Of a DNA stretch of 64,000 bases, positions 1 through 9,078 are shown one piece after another (positions within the stretch are counted from its first letter, which is position 1; every line of letters starts with the position of its first letter). This DNA comes from Paenibacillus sp. Soil787. GTDB taxonomy: Bacteria; Bacillota; Bacilli; Paenibacillales; NBRC-103111. The stretch covers positions 197,811 to 261,810 of the forward strand of contig NZ_LMSP01000002.1 of NCBI RefSeq assembly GCF_001429545.1, given 5' to 3'. A program made the position numbers and the translations under genes. The notes under the pieces are model-generated. The model did no database searches. It was not told the DNA's origin and saw only the letters and a program-made list of their open reading frames with translations.

Positions 1-190
1 CGTCGCGACCGGACGCTAGCGCACAAAAATTGTGCGCAAGGTCGTCGGATCTGCCGCGACCGGATGCTAGCGCACAAAAATTGTGCGCAAGGTCGTCGGA
101 TCTGCCGCGACCGGACGCTAGCGCATAAAAATTGTGCGCAAGGTCGTCGGATCTGCCGCGACCGGACGCTAGCGCACAAGGTAGTGCGCT
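1..190. repeat. 51-bp tandem repeat, about 3.7 copies
   Basis: Units begin at 4, 55, 106 and 157, so the period is 51 bp; copies differ by one or two bases and the last degenerates after 178. Each full unit holds an inverted repeat, GCGCACAA and TTGTGCGC around a 3-base centre. The array is cut by the window edge. One frame is open and would encode a 17-residue repeat, but I see no ribosome site and treat it as non-coding. Confidence 0.9.
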
Positions 191-228
191 TTAAGCAAAT
201 TATCCATTTATCAGGTCGTGAAGTACAC

Positions 229-276
229 GCCGCATGCTCCGAAAATTCATTTCCGGAGCATGCGGCTATTTTTTTA
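229..276 (+). terminator. Rho-independent terminator
   Basis: A perfect 13-bp stem (229-241 with 254-266, GCCGCATGCTCCG) is followed by CTATTTTTTT. It probably ends a transcript that enters from the left, or closes off the repeat array from the importer operon. Confidence 0.85.
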
Positions 277-293
277 TCTGAATGAAGATAATG

Positions 294-324
294 GAAAATT
301 TTCAACAGTTGCGAGAAAATTTTC
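294..324. promoter_or_regulatory. Pair of GAAAATTTTC palindromes, possible operator
   Basis: Two identical 10-bp palindromes GAAAATTTTC lie at 294-303 and 315-324, 21 bp apart (two helical turns), upstream of the sugar importer operon. The phasing suggests cooperative binding by a regulator, but no protein is assigned. The remainder of 325-557 is an untranslated leader with purine-rich stretches; I see no riboswitch in it. Confidence 0.4.
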
Positions 325-557
325 TATTATTTTTTGTATTTATCACAGGTATGATGAAGACACAGAAAACAAACATCCAATCTTTTAGGGAGGTGAGGTT
401 TCTTTTAGGTAAGTGATTAGTGTCAATCATGCTTGACTTCATTTGGGGGATTTGGTTGTATCCAAAAAGAAAAGGAGGGAGAAAAGAACAACACATCTTC
501 CTATTGTTCGCCAAACTTATTTTTTTGAAAATAATAATAAATCGGAGGAATTTGAAT

Positions 558-1556
558 ATGAAACACATGAAAATGATCTTATTGCTTTTTGTTGTATTTG
601 CACTTTCGGCTTGTGGTAAAGCAGTGGAAACAAAACCCGCAGCAGCAACTGGGGCGCCGGCAGAAACAGCTAAAGCGGCAAAAGCAGCAGATCCGACACC
701 AGGGAAAAAAGTAGTTATCGGTTTGACCGTACAAAACTTAAGCAATCCTTTCTTCGTAGCGATGTCCAAAGGTGCGGCTGAAGCTGCTAAGAAACACGGT
801 GGTGAAGTTATCGCAGTTAGTGCAGAGGATAATTTGGCTACACAAACTGCTCAAATCGAAGATTTTATTACGAAAAAAGTAAGTATGATTATTCTAAGCT
901 CCGTAGATACCAAAGGTATTGCGGCAGCAGTGGGTCAAGCTAAAGCAGCAGGTATCCCAATCATTTCTGTCGATACCATTTCTGAAGGCGGCGTTAATGC
1001 GAGCGTAACTTCCGATAACGTTCAAGCAGGACGTATAGCGGGTGAATATTTGGTTAAACGGTTGAATGGAAAAGGAAATATTGCCGTATTAGATGGTCCA
1101 CCGGTGTCCGCTGTAACAGACCGCATTGCAGGATTTAATGAAGCTCTCAAAGCAGCTCCGGGAATTAAAATAGTTGCTAATCAAAATGGTAACGGTAATC
1201 GTGAAACATCGCTTGCTAAGATGGAGACCATTTTACAAGCAAACGGTAAAGGACAAATCGACGCCGTATTTGCCATTAATGATCCAACAGGTATTGGCGC
1301 CAAAATTGCTGCAGAGCAAGCTGGTCGCGACAAGGAAATGTTTATCGTTGGTGTGGATGGATCTCCGGATGCAGTGACTACACTTAAAGAAAACAAAAGC
1401 TATGTCGGGAGCTCAGCACAAAATCCATTCAATATGATTACAATTGCTGTTGAAACGGCATTTAAAGTTCTTGCTGGTGAAAAAGTGGAACCATTAATTA
1501 AACTTCCAACTGACTTCATTACGACAGAAAACGTTAAAGACTATAAAGGCTGGTAA
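558..1556 (+). CDS. CUT2-type sugar ABC transporter, substrate-binding lipoprotein (RbsB-like)
   Basis: The protein captures a monosaccharide outside the membrane and delivers it to the permease encoded at 3215. The 332-residue sequence has a lipoprotein signal with LSAC lipobox (Cys19), a low-complexity Ala/Thr/Lys linker, and a periplasmic-binding-protein fold of the ribose type starting near residue 50 (VVIGLTVQNLSNPFF). The start at 558 follows CGGAGGA at 543-549; an in-frame extension back to 420 would bury the lipobox and is rejected. It is first in a B-A-C-chemoreceptor operon. Ribose, galactose, xylose or fructose are all possible substrates; sequence alone does not decide. Confidence 0.9.
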   Translation: MKHMKMILLLFVVFALSACGKAVETKPAAATGAPAETAKAAKAADPTPGKKVVIGLTVQNLSNPFFVAMSKGAAEAAKKHGGEVIAVSAEDNLATQTAQIEDFITKKVSMIILSSVDTKGIAAAVGQAKAAGIPIISVDTISEGGVNASVTSDNVQAGRIAGEYLVKRLNGKGNIAVLDGPPVSAVTDRIAGFNEALKAAPGIKIVANQNGNGNRETSLAKMETILQANGKGQIDAVFAINDPTGIGAKIAAEQAGRDKEMFIVGVDGSPDAVTTLKENKSYVGSSAQNPFNMITIAVETAFKVLAGEKVEPLIKLPTDFITTENVKDYKGW

Positions 1557-1572
1557 TATGGAGTCTTTACTG

Positions 1573-1606
1573 CGATGTGGTTCCCATTTCTGGGGGGGCC
1601 ACGTCG
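1573..1606 (+). terminator. Intercistronic hairpin after binding-protein gene
   Basis: CGATGTGG...CCACGTCG with an inner CCC/GGG forms a stem including G-U pairs, without a good U-tract. It most likely stabilises the binding-protein mRNA or partly terminates before the ATPase gene. Confidence 0.55.
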
Positions 1607-1661
1607 TATAATTCAATCATCAACAAACGATATAAACTAATAAATGGGTTGGAGTGAGAAC

Positions 1662-3218
1662 ATGGAAGCTGTACAAGCGGAAGCTCAGAAGAACATTTCC
1701 TCTGAATCGTCGTCAATAGCGTTAAGCATGCGAGCGATCTCCAAGTCTTTCTCAGGGGTTAACGTATTAAAAAACATCAACATCGATCTGTATAAAGGTG
1801 AAGTACATGCGTTAATGGGAGAGAACGGTGCCGGTAAGTCGACGTTAATGAAGATTATGGCAGGGATATACCGTCCGGATAACGGTGTAATTATGTATCG
1901 AGGCAAATCAATCACATGGCATAATGCGATGGAAGCGCGTGAGAAAGGCATTAGTGTCATTCATCAAGAGCTTAATCTTTCTCCGAATATAACCATAGGT
2001 GAGAACGTATTAATGGGAACCAAATTCCCGAAAAATAAGTTGGGTATGGTGGACTGGAAGAAAGTTCACGAACGAGCCCATTTCCTTTTAAAATCAATCG
2101 GATCTGATTTAGATCCTAGATCATATGTCTCAACCTTAAGTGTTGCCCAACAACAAATGGTGGAAATCGCGAGAGCCCTATCTATAGAAGCAGAAGTTCT
2201 AGTGATGGATGAACCCACAGCTTCATTAACACACAAAGAAATAGATAAGCTGTTTATTATTATTAATGAATTAAAGCAAAAAGGTGTTGCGATTGTTTAC
2301 ATTTCACATCGTATGGATGAAATTTTTAAAATTTCGGATCGCTGTACCATTTTGCGTGATGGAGAGTGGATTACATCGATTCCTATCGCCGAAACCAATC
2401 CGGAGCATCTGGTTAAGACAATGGTTGGCCGTGAATTAAACGATTTATTTCAAAAACCGCCTTCACATACGAGTTGGATTAAAGGTAAAACGCCGGTTTT
2501 AGAGGTTAAAGGTTTATCTGATAACAAAAACGTAAAGGATATTTCGCTCGAGGTGCATTCAGGAGAGATTGTTGGGATTTCAGGACTGGTAGGGGCAGGA
2601 AGAACAGAATTAGTCAGAGCGATCTTTGGTTTATCGGAAATATCAGCAGGTGAAATTCTGATTAACGGTCAACCTGTGAAAATCTCTTCTCCTGAGGATG
2701 CTATACGTCATGGTATTGCTCATGTTCCGGAAAGTCGTAAGGAACAGGGATTATTCTTGAATATGTCGGTCAAAGAAAATATTATGATGGCTGAAATGTA
2801 TAAATATCGAAAAGCAGCCCTCTTAGATTGGTCACAAATAAGTAATGAAGCTGACATGTATATAAGAGAACTAGGCATTAAAACGGCAAACAAAGAACAA
2901 AAAGTGGTCAGCTTAAGCGGAGGAAATCAGCAAAAAGCGCTGCTTGCTCGTTGGTTATCCATCCAGCCAAAAGTGCTATTGTTAGATGAGCCGACAAGAG
3001 GTGTTGATATTGGCGCCAAGACCGAAATTCATAAAGTTATTTGTAAATTAGCCAAAAACGGTCTTGCTGTGTTAGTCATTTCCTCTGAACTGCCAGAAAT
3101 ATTAGCGTTGAGTGACCGCATACTTGTTATGCATGAGGGTAAATTACGGGCAAACCTTGGGCGCGAAGACGCGACACAAGAAAAGATCATGTATTATGCA
3201 ACGGGGGAGATCAAATGA
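1662..3218 (+). CDS. CUT2-type sugar ABC transporter, double ATPase (RbsA/MglA-like)
   Basis: This ATPase powers the importer. Two nucleotide-binding domains lie in tandem, as is standard for CUT2 ATPases of about 500 residues. The first has Walker A GENGAGKST near residue 55 and Walker B VLVMDEPTASL. The second has the altered P-loop GLVGAGRTELVRA, a LSGGNQQK signature and LLLDEPTRGVD. The start is taken at 1662 because GGAGTGAG (1651-1658) sits at good spacing; an ATG at 1644 is in frame but has no ribosome site. It overlaps the permease start by 4 bases (ATGA), implying translational coupling. Confidence 0.94.
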   Translation: MEAVQAEAQKNISSESSSIALSMRAISKSFSGVNVLKNINIDLYKGEVHALMGENGAGKSTLMKIMAGIYRPDNGVIMYRGKSITWHNAMEAREKGISVIHQELNLSPNITIGENVLMGTKFPKNKLGMVDWKKVHERAHFLLKSIGSDLDPRSYVSTLSVAQQQMVEIARALSIEAEVLVMDEPTASLTHKEIDKLFIIINELKQKGVAIVYISHRMDEIFKISDRCTILRDGEWITSIPIAETNPEHLVKTMVGRELNDLFQKPPSHTSWIKGKTPVLEVKGLSDNKNVKDISLEVHSGEIVGISGLVGAGRTELVRAIFGLSEISAGEILINGQPVKISSPEDAIRHGIAHVPESRKEQGLFLNMSVKENIMMAEMYKYRKAALLDWSQISNEADMYIRELGIKTANKEQKVVSLSGGNQQKALLARWLSIQPKVLLLDEPTRGVDIGAKTEIHKVICKLAKNGLAVLVISSELPEILALSDRILVMHEGKLRANLGREDATQEKIMYYATGEIK

Positions 3219-4192
3219 GCGCTGGAATGGAAGTAGTCGTTAATAAAAAACAAAATGTTGGATTTTCCGTGAGAAAAATTTGGAATCAACTAGGCATGTT
3301 AATTGTGTTAGTTGCTATTTGCATCATACTCGCTATTTTTGCACCTAATTTCACGGATACGGGGAATATTCTCAATATATTAAAACAATCATCCGTTAAC
3401 GGAATTCTTGCAGCGGGTATGACATTAGTAATTCTGACTGGCGGGATTGATTTATCTGTGGGATCTACGATCGCACTTTCAGGCGTTATTTCCGTACTGC
3501 TTTCAAAACAAGGAATTAACCCTTTTATTTCCATGTTCGCTGGGATTGCGGTGGGATATGCAGCAGGCTGGATCAATGGTTTCCTGACTGCAAGAACCAA
3601 ACTTCCATCCTTTATTGTTACATTAGGCAGTATGACTTATATAAGAGGCGCTGCTTTTGTGATTAGCGGGGGATTACCTACCATATTGGCTTCGGAACCC
3701 TTTAAGTTTGTTGGATCAGGGAAGATACTATCGGTTCCAACCCCCATTTACATTATGCTCAGTGTATATATTGTTATGTTTATCGTACTTAAATACACGA
3801 TGTTTGGCAGACATATTTATGCGATTGGCGGTAATGAAGAGGCAGCGAGATTAACAGGTATTAAGGTTGAAAAGACGTTAATTAATGTGTATGCCATTAG
3901 TGGTTTATGTGCGGGATTAGCTGGCGTAGTACTTGCAGGGCGTTTAATTTCCGGTCAGCCGAATGCTGGAAGCATGGCCGAGCTTGATGCTATTGCTGCT
4001 GTTGTACTCGGCGGTACGAGCCTAGCTGGAGGAATTGGCCGAATTCAAATGACGATTATCGGTGTGTTAATTTTAGGTGTAATAAGAAATGGATTGACGC
4101 TTTTAAATGTTAGCTTTTTTTGGCAAACCGTTATAACAGGTATTGTTATCGTACTTGCGGTGTTATTAGATCGTTTGCGTAGTGATAAGTAA
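3215..4192 (+). CDS. CUT2-type sugar ABC transporter permease (RbsC-like)
   Basis: This 325-residue integral membrane protein forms the import channel. It has about ten hydrophobic segments and the family hallmark GGIDLSVGS near residue 75, plus AIGGNEEAARLTGI near residue 205 and LGGTSLAGG near residue 265, all typical of the ribose/galactose permease family. It overlaps the ATPase gene by 4 bases and is followed 17 bases later by the chemoreceptor gene, so one transcript is expected. Length and sequence look intact. Confidence 0.94.
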   Translation: MSAGMEVVVNKKQNVGFSVRKIWNQLGMLIVLVAICIILAIFAPNFTDTGNILNILKQSSVNGILAAGMTLVILTGGIDLSVGSTIALSGVISVLLSKQGINPFISMFAGIAVGYAAGWINGFLTARTKLPSFIVTLGSMTYIRGAAFVISGGLPTILASEPFKFVGSGKILSVPTPIYIMLSVYIVMFIVLKYTMFGRHIYAIGGNEEAARLTGIKVEKTLINVYAISGLCAGLAGVVLAGRLISGQPNAGSMAELDAIAAVVLGGTSLAGGIGRIQMTIIGVLILGVIRNGLTLLNVSFFWQTVITGIVIVLAVLLDRLRSDK

Positions 4193-4209
4193 GAGGAGAG
4201 GCTGTTAAT

Positions 4210-6267
4210 ATGGTAAAATTTCGTTTCAGAAGCATTCGTACCCGCACAATAGTCACGATTCTACCATGGTTAATTTTATCGATGGTTGTGTTGTCTGCAT
4301 TAAGTTACAACTATTCTAAGCATATCATCAATGCAGAAATTCAAGATAAAATGGCATATCAATTAAACGCAACGATTAACAATATGCAAACCATATTAAC
4401 AGCGCACAGTAAAATACCTGAAAGTTTAGCACGAACGATTGAACCTGTAGGTGACAAGATTGATAAAGGCAAATATTTTCAAATCATTCAAGGCTTGTTG
4501 TCGACAAACCCTGATACCTTTGGAGTTGGGATTTGGTATGAGCCCTATCAATATAAAAATTATTTACAATATTACAGTTCCTATGCCTATCGGGATAACG
4601 GCCGAATTTTATTTTCCAATGATTATGATACGAAAGAATATAATTATCCCGAAAAAGATTGGTATCTACTTGGTAAAAACACAAAGGAAACAGTGGTATG
4701 GACGGATCCGTTTTTTGATAAAACCTCGGGCGCTATGATTTTAACAACAACAGTACCCTTTTATAATAACAATAAGTTTCAAGGGGTTGTAACAGCCAAC
4801 ATCAATTTGACCAACTTGCAGCAGAAAATTTCAAATATTCATGTTGGAAAAGATGGATGGGCATTTTTGTTGGATCGTAATGGGAACTTTATTGCTAATA
4901 AAGATAATCAGGGTTCAACGAATCATCAAATCATGAATGATCCTAATGTAAGCTTGGCACAAATTGGCCAAGAAATACTTTCGAATAACAATGGAAATGC
5001 CGTTTTTAATGACGATACAGGTTCCAATAAAGTTTATTATCAGACGGTTCCGGAAACATCTTGGAAACTGGCTATCGTCATATCGCAGAAGGAGCTTTAC
5101 CAGAAGCTAAACGATTATTTTAGCATCTCGCTTATGATTATAATTGTGTTGATATGTTTTATTATCATGGTGATTTATTTCTACAGTTTATACATTACCA
5201 ATAACATTAAGAAAGTAAATATTCTTTCTCAATCGATGTCAAGCGGGGATTTAACCCAGACTATATCTGTAAAAACGGTCGATGAATTTGGCCAAATGGG
5301 CACAAATCTAAATACAATGGCAAGTAACTTGAAGTCCATTTTATTGCAAGTATCTGAAAGTGCGAAAAGCGTATCTGAAACTTCTGTTCTTTTATCCAAT
5401 AATGCGGAACAATCCGCGAAAGCAACAGAAGAAATTGCACAATCGATTCAAGAAGTAGCGGGTGGTACACATACACAACTTTCATTAACGGATGAAGCTG
5501 TTGAAGAAACAACAGACATGTTTGTGAATATCAAAAAAATTACGCAACGAATTGAACTTGCAAGCCAATCAGCAAAGGATGCGCTGCAAACGGCCATTGA
5601 AGGAAAATCGGATATTGCTGAAGCAATAAATCAGATTAATTTGATTTCACGAAACTCAATCGATTCGGTTAGGATCATCCGCCAGCTAGAAGAGAAGTCC
5701 AAAAAGATCAATCATATTATGACCTTACTATCCACTATTGCCAAGCAAACGAAAATGCTTGCTTTAAATGCAGGTATTATTGCCGCCCACGCAGGATCAA
5801 ATGGAAAAACATTTTCGGTGATTTCTAGTGAAATTCGCCTTCTTACTGAAAATTCAACGATATCAAATCATGAGATCGAAACATTAATAACAGAGATCCA
5901 GGAAGATATCTCGCATGCAGTGAAAGTTTTGGAAGATGGAGATTCATCGATTCAAGATGGGAGACTGCTTACGAAAAAGGCAGGAGATTCCTTCACTACG
6001 ATTCTTAACTTAGTCGATGGGGTATCTGGGCAAGCGGGTGAAATGACCAATGAAATTATAATGATTCAAATGAATATGCAGAAAATGGTTGAAAACATGG
6101 AGGTAGTCTCTAATCTCTACGGAAGTTCAGCAAGTTCAACCAATCACATCTCGGCAACGACAGAGGAACAGACAGCGGCAATCCAAGAAGTTGCTTCCTA
6201 TTCCAACGAATTAGCCCATATGTCTAAGGTCTTACAACAATCTGTGGCTTCATTTAAACTCAAGTAA
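4210..6267 (+). CDS. Cache-domain methyl-accepting chemotaxis-like receptor with abnormal tip
   Basis: This 685-residue receptor has a membrane segment near residues 13-33, an extracellular Cache-type sensor to about 298, a second membrane segment near 300-325, a HAMP region and a long coiled-coil signalling domain. The sensor probably reads the imported sugar or its binding protein, since the gene closes the importer operon (RBS GAGGAG). The signalling hairpin is unusual. Where the family has NAAIEAARAGE, this protein has NAGIIAAHAGS (520-530), so the three conserved polar contacts Glu, Arg, Glu are Ile524, His527 and Ser530. These residues normally contact CheA/CheW and neighbouring receptors, so normal chemotaxis coupling is doubtful. 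Confidence 0.88.
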   Translation: MVKFRFRSIRTRTIVTILPWLILSMVVLSALSYNYSKHIINAEIQDKMAYQLNATINNMQTILTAHSKIPESLARTIEPVGDKIDKGKYFQIIQGLLSTNPDTFGVGIWYEPYQYKNYLQYYSSYAYRDNGRILFSNDYDTKEYNYPEKDWYLLGKNTKETVVWTDPFFDKTSGAMILTTTVPFYNNNKFQGVVTANINLTNLQQKISNIHVGKDGWAFLLDRNGNFIANKDNQGSTNHQIMNDPNVSLAQIGQEILSNNNGNAVFNDDTGSNKVYYQTVPETSWKLAIVISQKELYQKLNDYFSISLMIIIVLICFIIMVIYFYSLYITNNIKKVNILSQSMSSGDLTQTISVKTVDEFGQMGTNLNTMASNLKSILLQVSESAKSVSETSVLLSNNAEQSAKATEEIAQSIQEVAGGTHTQLSLTDEAVEETTDMFVNIKKITQRIELASQSAKDALQTAIEGKSDIAEAINQINLISRNSIDSVRIIRQLEEKSKKINHIMTLLSTIAKQTKMLALNAGIIAAHAGSNGKTFSVISSEIRLLTENSTISNHEIETLITEIQEDISHAVKVLEDGDSSIQDGRLLTKKAGDSFTTILNLVDGVSGQAGEMTNEIIMIQMNMQKMVENMEVVSNLYGSSASSTNHISATTEEQTAAIQEVASYSNELAHMSKVLQQSVASFKLK

Positions 6268-6391
6268 TTTATAAATCGGATGTGATTAAGCGATACATAG
6301 ACTAATTGACTTTACGTGATGCTAGTAACATTAGGTGGTCTGCTTTTAGCTGATAGGCAATTTGGGGAAATCTCAAATAACCTAGGAATAG

Positions 6392-7279
6392 CTATTCAGA
6401 CCTTCTTTTGTCATTCTTTTTCCGATAAAAAGAAGGATTAACGCCTTCTATTTTTTTGAACGCTTTACTGAAAGAATGAATATCCGGAAATCCGATAAGT
6501 TCCGCAATTCTTTTTAAAGGTTCATCAGTGAATTGGATCATCTCTCTTGCTTTTTCTATTCTCATTAATTGGTGATAGTGGATAGGACTCATTCCAAATG
6601 TTTGATTAAACAGGGTGATCAAATAGTACTTGCTGATTCCAGATATTTTGGCAAGTTCATCTAAAGTCACCCTTTGACCAATATTATGCTTTAAGAAAAT
6701 TCTGACTTGCTCCAACTCATTGATATTGGAAAATAAGTGAGGATTTCTGTTCCAATAGTTTTCGCGCAATAATGCGGTGAATAATTGAATAAATAATCCC
6801 TTAATATTTAATTCATAAAATGGCAGCTTCATTTGAAATTCTCTTATAATTTCATAAAGTAATTTTTCTATAGCTAAATGATACTGCAACCGTATATGAC
6901 TAGCTAGAGGAATAGTTAATCTGTCAATCTCGTCGCTTCGGAACCACTTCTTTTCATCGTTTGTCATATTTTCTAATTTTTTAAAAGAAACTTTAACATC
7001 GGGACTATCTTCTTGATAGAACAAATCAAAATGCAAATGGGGCTGTCGAACTAAATCAGTTCCAATTTTACTAATCGAATGCCTTTGTTTGGGGCGAAAG
7101 AAAAATATGTCACCTGGTTCTCCAAAATAAACATCATCCTCTACAGTAACTTTTAATCTGCCTTCTTTGAGATAAAGGATTTCATAGTCAAATAATACCC
7201 TTTCCTCCAAAAACCAAGGAAATGAGACGTAGCTATCCATAGCAATTCGTAAATAAGGAGACAGATTGTGTAAGTTCAA
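6392..7279 (-). CDS. AraC-family transcriptional regulator with cupin sensor domain
   Basis: The 295-residue protein has an N-terminal cupin-type ligand domain (FGEPGDIFFFRPKQRH near 50-68) and two C-terminal helix-turn-helix motifs (LDELAKISGISKYYL and IAELIGFPDIHSFSKAFK). It is divergent from the fructan operon at 7630 and is the likely local activator, sensing an imported sugar. The start is TTG at 7279, preceded by GGAGG at ideal spacing. No ATG fits better. Confidence 0.88.
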   Translation of the reverse strand: MNLHNLSPYLRIAMDSYVSFPWFLEERVLFDYEILYLKEGRLKVTVEDDVYFGEPGDIFFFRPKQRHSISKIGTDLVRQPHLHFDLFYQEDSPDVKVSFKKLENMTNDEKKWFRSDEIDRLTIPLASHIRLQYHLAIEKLLYEIIREFQMKLPFYELNIKGLFIQLFTALLRENYWNRNPHLFSNINELEQVRIFLKHNIGQRVTLDELAKISGISKYYLITLFNQTFGMSPIHYHQLMRIEKAREMIQFTDEPLKRIAELIGFPDIHSFSKAFKKIEGVNPSFYRKKNDKRRSE

Positions 7280-7367
7280 GTATTAACCTCCAACCAAAAT
7301 ATTTGACAAATTAATCATAATTTAAGCCAACGACAATGTTTCATTATTAGTATATCATTGGTTTTGT

Positions 7368-7450
7368 GGAAAAGAAAACGTTTAACTGAGAAAAGAAAAC
7401 GTTTAACTGGAAAAAGAAAACGTTTTCCGAGAAAATCAAACGGTTTTCGA
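7368..7450. promoter_or_regulatory. Array of four phased AAACG-type operator sites
   Basis: Four similar near-palindromes (GAAAACGTTTA, GAAAACGTTTA, GAAAACGTTTTCC, CAAACGGTTTTCG) have CG centres at 7379, 7400, 7421 and 7441. The spacing is 21, 21 and 20 bp, which places all sites on one helical face. They lie in the 350-base region between the AraC gene and the fructan operon. The core resembles operators of LacI-type sugar repressors. The remaining sequence to 7629 holds the operon leader, including a small inverted repeat at about 7575-7593. Confidence 0.65.
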
Positions 7451-7629
7451 GAAACACAATTTTGGATAATCTTTTCTGTTTACTTGGGGGGATTGCCTGG
7501 GGATATTTGAGGGTATTGGAAAGCATAATGACAAAACAAATGAAAAGATGAAGGAATGAACGCTTGGCAACCTAATAGTCCTTTAAAGGGACTACCATTT
7601 GTTAAATAATAATGAGGGGGTAACTTTTT

Positions 7630-9009
7630 ATGAAATTAAAAGGTAAATTATTATCTGGTGTTCTTGTACTATGCATGTCTTTTTCAGCGATTTTGGTTGG
7701 ATGTTCTAGTAATGAAAAGAACCCTGAAAGCTCTGCGTCCAATAAAGGACAACAAACTTCTGAGAAAGGAGCATCTGGCTCGTCGGATAAATCCATCACG
7801 GTTCTGCTTGAGGGCGGAAGTCCAGCCAATACGGTCGCCAGCCAAACGGCGGAAGAATTTAAGCAAAAGACTGGCTATGAAGTGAAGATTGAAACGGTTC
7901 CCTACATCGGTGTCTATGACAAATTGAATGTAGAAATGAAAGCTAACTCAGGAGCATACGATGTTGCCACGATCGATATCTTGTGGTTTCCTGCTTTGGC
8001 AAAAAACTTGGTAGCTATGGATGACTTAATGACGGATGAGGTCAAAAATGATTTTGTACCTAATGTAGTCGATGGCGGTAAAGTGAACGGTAAAATTCTG
8101 GGCATGCCGGTTTGGACGAACTCAAAAATTTTATTGTATCGAACCGATTTGTTTAATGATCCGAAGGAACAAGATGCATTTAAGGCTAAATATGGATATG
8201 ATTTGAAGCCGCCTACGAATTGGCAGCAATACAGGGATGTCGCCAAGTTCTTTACTCGTGATACGAATAATGATGGGACTACTGATCTATATGGTACAGG
8301 CGTATTAGGAATGAATAACGGGGATTCAGTTGCCAGTTGGTTGGATCATGCCGCACAATCAGGAGCCAAACCGTTGGTTGTGGGCAAAGATAATAAAGCC
8401 TTAGTCAACTCGGCACCATATGTAAAAGCTCTGGAATTTGAAACAAAGATTTTACGTGAAGATAAGTCTGCGCCAGAAGGTGCACTAAACATGGCGTCTT
8501 CTGAAATTTCTGAAATGTTTTGGAATGGAAAAATGGCTATGATGCTTGAGTGGGCTCATTTCTTTGTCCCCTCTAACGATCCAGCCAAATCGAAAGTAGC
8601 GGGGAAAGTGGGGGCGGCGCCAATGATTGCCGGAGAATCCGGGGTAGGGGTTGTACCAGGACCTTGGTATCAAGTGATCCCGAGCACTTCCAAAAAACAA
8701 GATATCGCAAAACAATACGTGAAATTTATTTATGAAAAAAATGAATTGTTTATGAAAGCATTAGGAGTGGCTGCACGAAAATCGGTCTTTGACAAATACG
8801 GCCAAAAACCTGAATATGCACACCTGAAAGCACTTGAAACTACACTGGCTGCCAGCCAAACACAAAATCGTCCAATATTGCCACATTGGAACGAAATCGA
8901 AAATGAAGCATTAGTCTCTGCAATTCAAGTAGCTCTCTCCGGAAAGGAAACACCGCAAGAAGCATTAAACAGAGCTGCAGCAAAAATAAACGAGATACAA
9001 GGAAAATAA
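7630..9009 (+). CDS. CUT1-type sugar ABC transporter, substrate-binding lipoprotein
   Basis: This 459-residue family 1 extracellular solute-binding protein has a lipoprotein signal with a Cys near residue 25 (AILVGCSS), a Ser/Gly/Lys-rich linker and a typical oligosaccharide-binding fold. A DTNNDGTTDLYG stretch near 215 resembles the loop seen in many maltose-type binding proteins. It starts after GAGGGGG. It leads an operon with two permeases, a GH32 fructosidase and a GH91 enzyme, so the ligand is inferred to be a short fructan, sucrose or a difructose anhydride. Confidence 0.92.
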   Translation: MKLKGKLLSGVLVLCMSFSAILVGCSSNEKNPESSASNKGQQTSEKGASGSSDKSITVLLEGGSPANTVASQTAEEFKQKTGYEVKIETVPYIGVYDKLNVEMKANSGAYDVATIDILWFPALAKNLVAMDDLMTDEVKNDFVPNVVDGGKVNGKILGMPVWTNSKILLYRTDLFNDPKEQDAFKAKYGYDLKPPTNWQQYRDVAKFFTRDTNNDGTTDLYGTGVLGMNNGDSVASWLDHAAQSGAKPLVVGKDNKALVNSAPYVKALEFETKILREDKSAPEGALNMASSEISEMFWNGKMAMMLEWAHFFVPSNDPAKSKVAGKVGAAPMIAGESGVGVVPGPWYQVIPSTSKKQDIAKQYVKFIYEKNELFMKALGVAARKSVFDKYGQKPEYAHLKALETTLAASQTQNRPILPHWNEIENEALVSAIQVALSGKETPQEALNRAAAKINEIQGK

Positions 9010-9017
9010 ATGGAAAA

Positions 9018-9040
9018 AGGGGCTCAGGTTCGAGCCCCTC
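9018..9040 (+). terminator. Intercistronic hairpin after binding-protein gene
   Basis: GGGGCTC (9019-9025) pairs with GAGCCCC (9032-9038), followed by TCTTT. It is a likely partial terminator that makes the binding protein more abundant than the permeases. Confidence 0.7.
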
Positions 9041-9078
9041 TTTAACCGAATTCCAATTCTCACAGAAGGATGATGGAT

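Noticed and set aside
1-190. CRISPR array
   Set aside because: Units are contiguous 51-bp tandem copies with no unique spacers and no cas genes nearby.
420-557. N-terminal extension of the first binding protein
   Set aside because: It would place 46 residues before a standard lipoprotein signal, and a good ribosome site sits before the internal ATG at 558.
302-769. A minus-strand frame before and into the first binding-protein gene
   Set aside because: It overlaps the leader and the signal peptide of a clear lipoprotein and resembles nothing known.
7368-7450. CRISPR or simple low-complexity repeat
   Set aside because: Sites are short palindromes at 20-21 bp spacing in a promoter region, which fits operators better.
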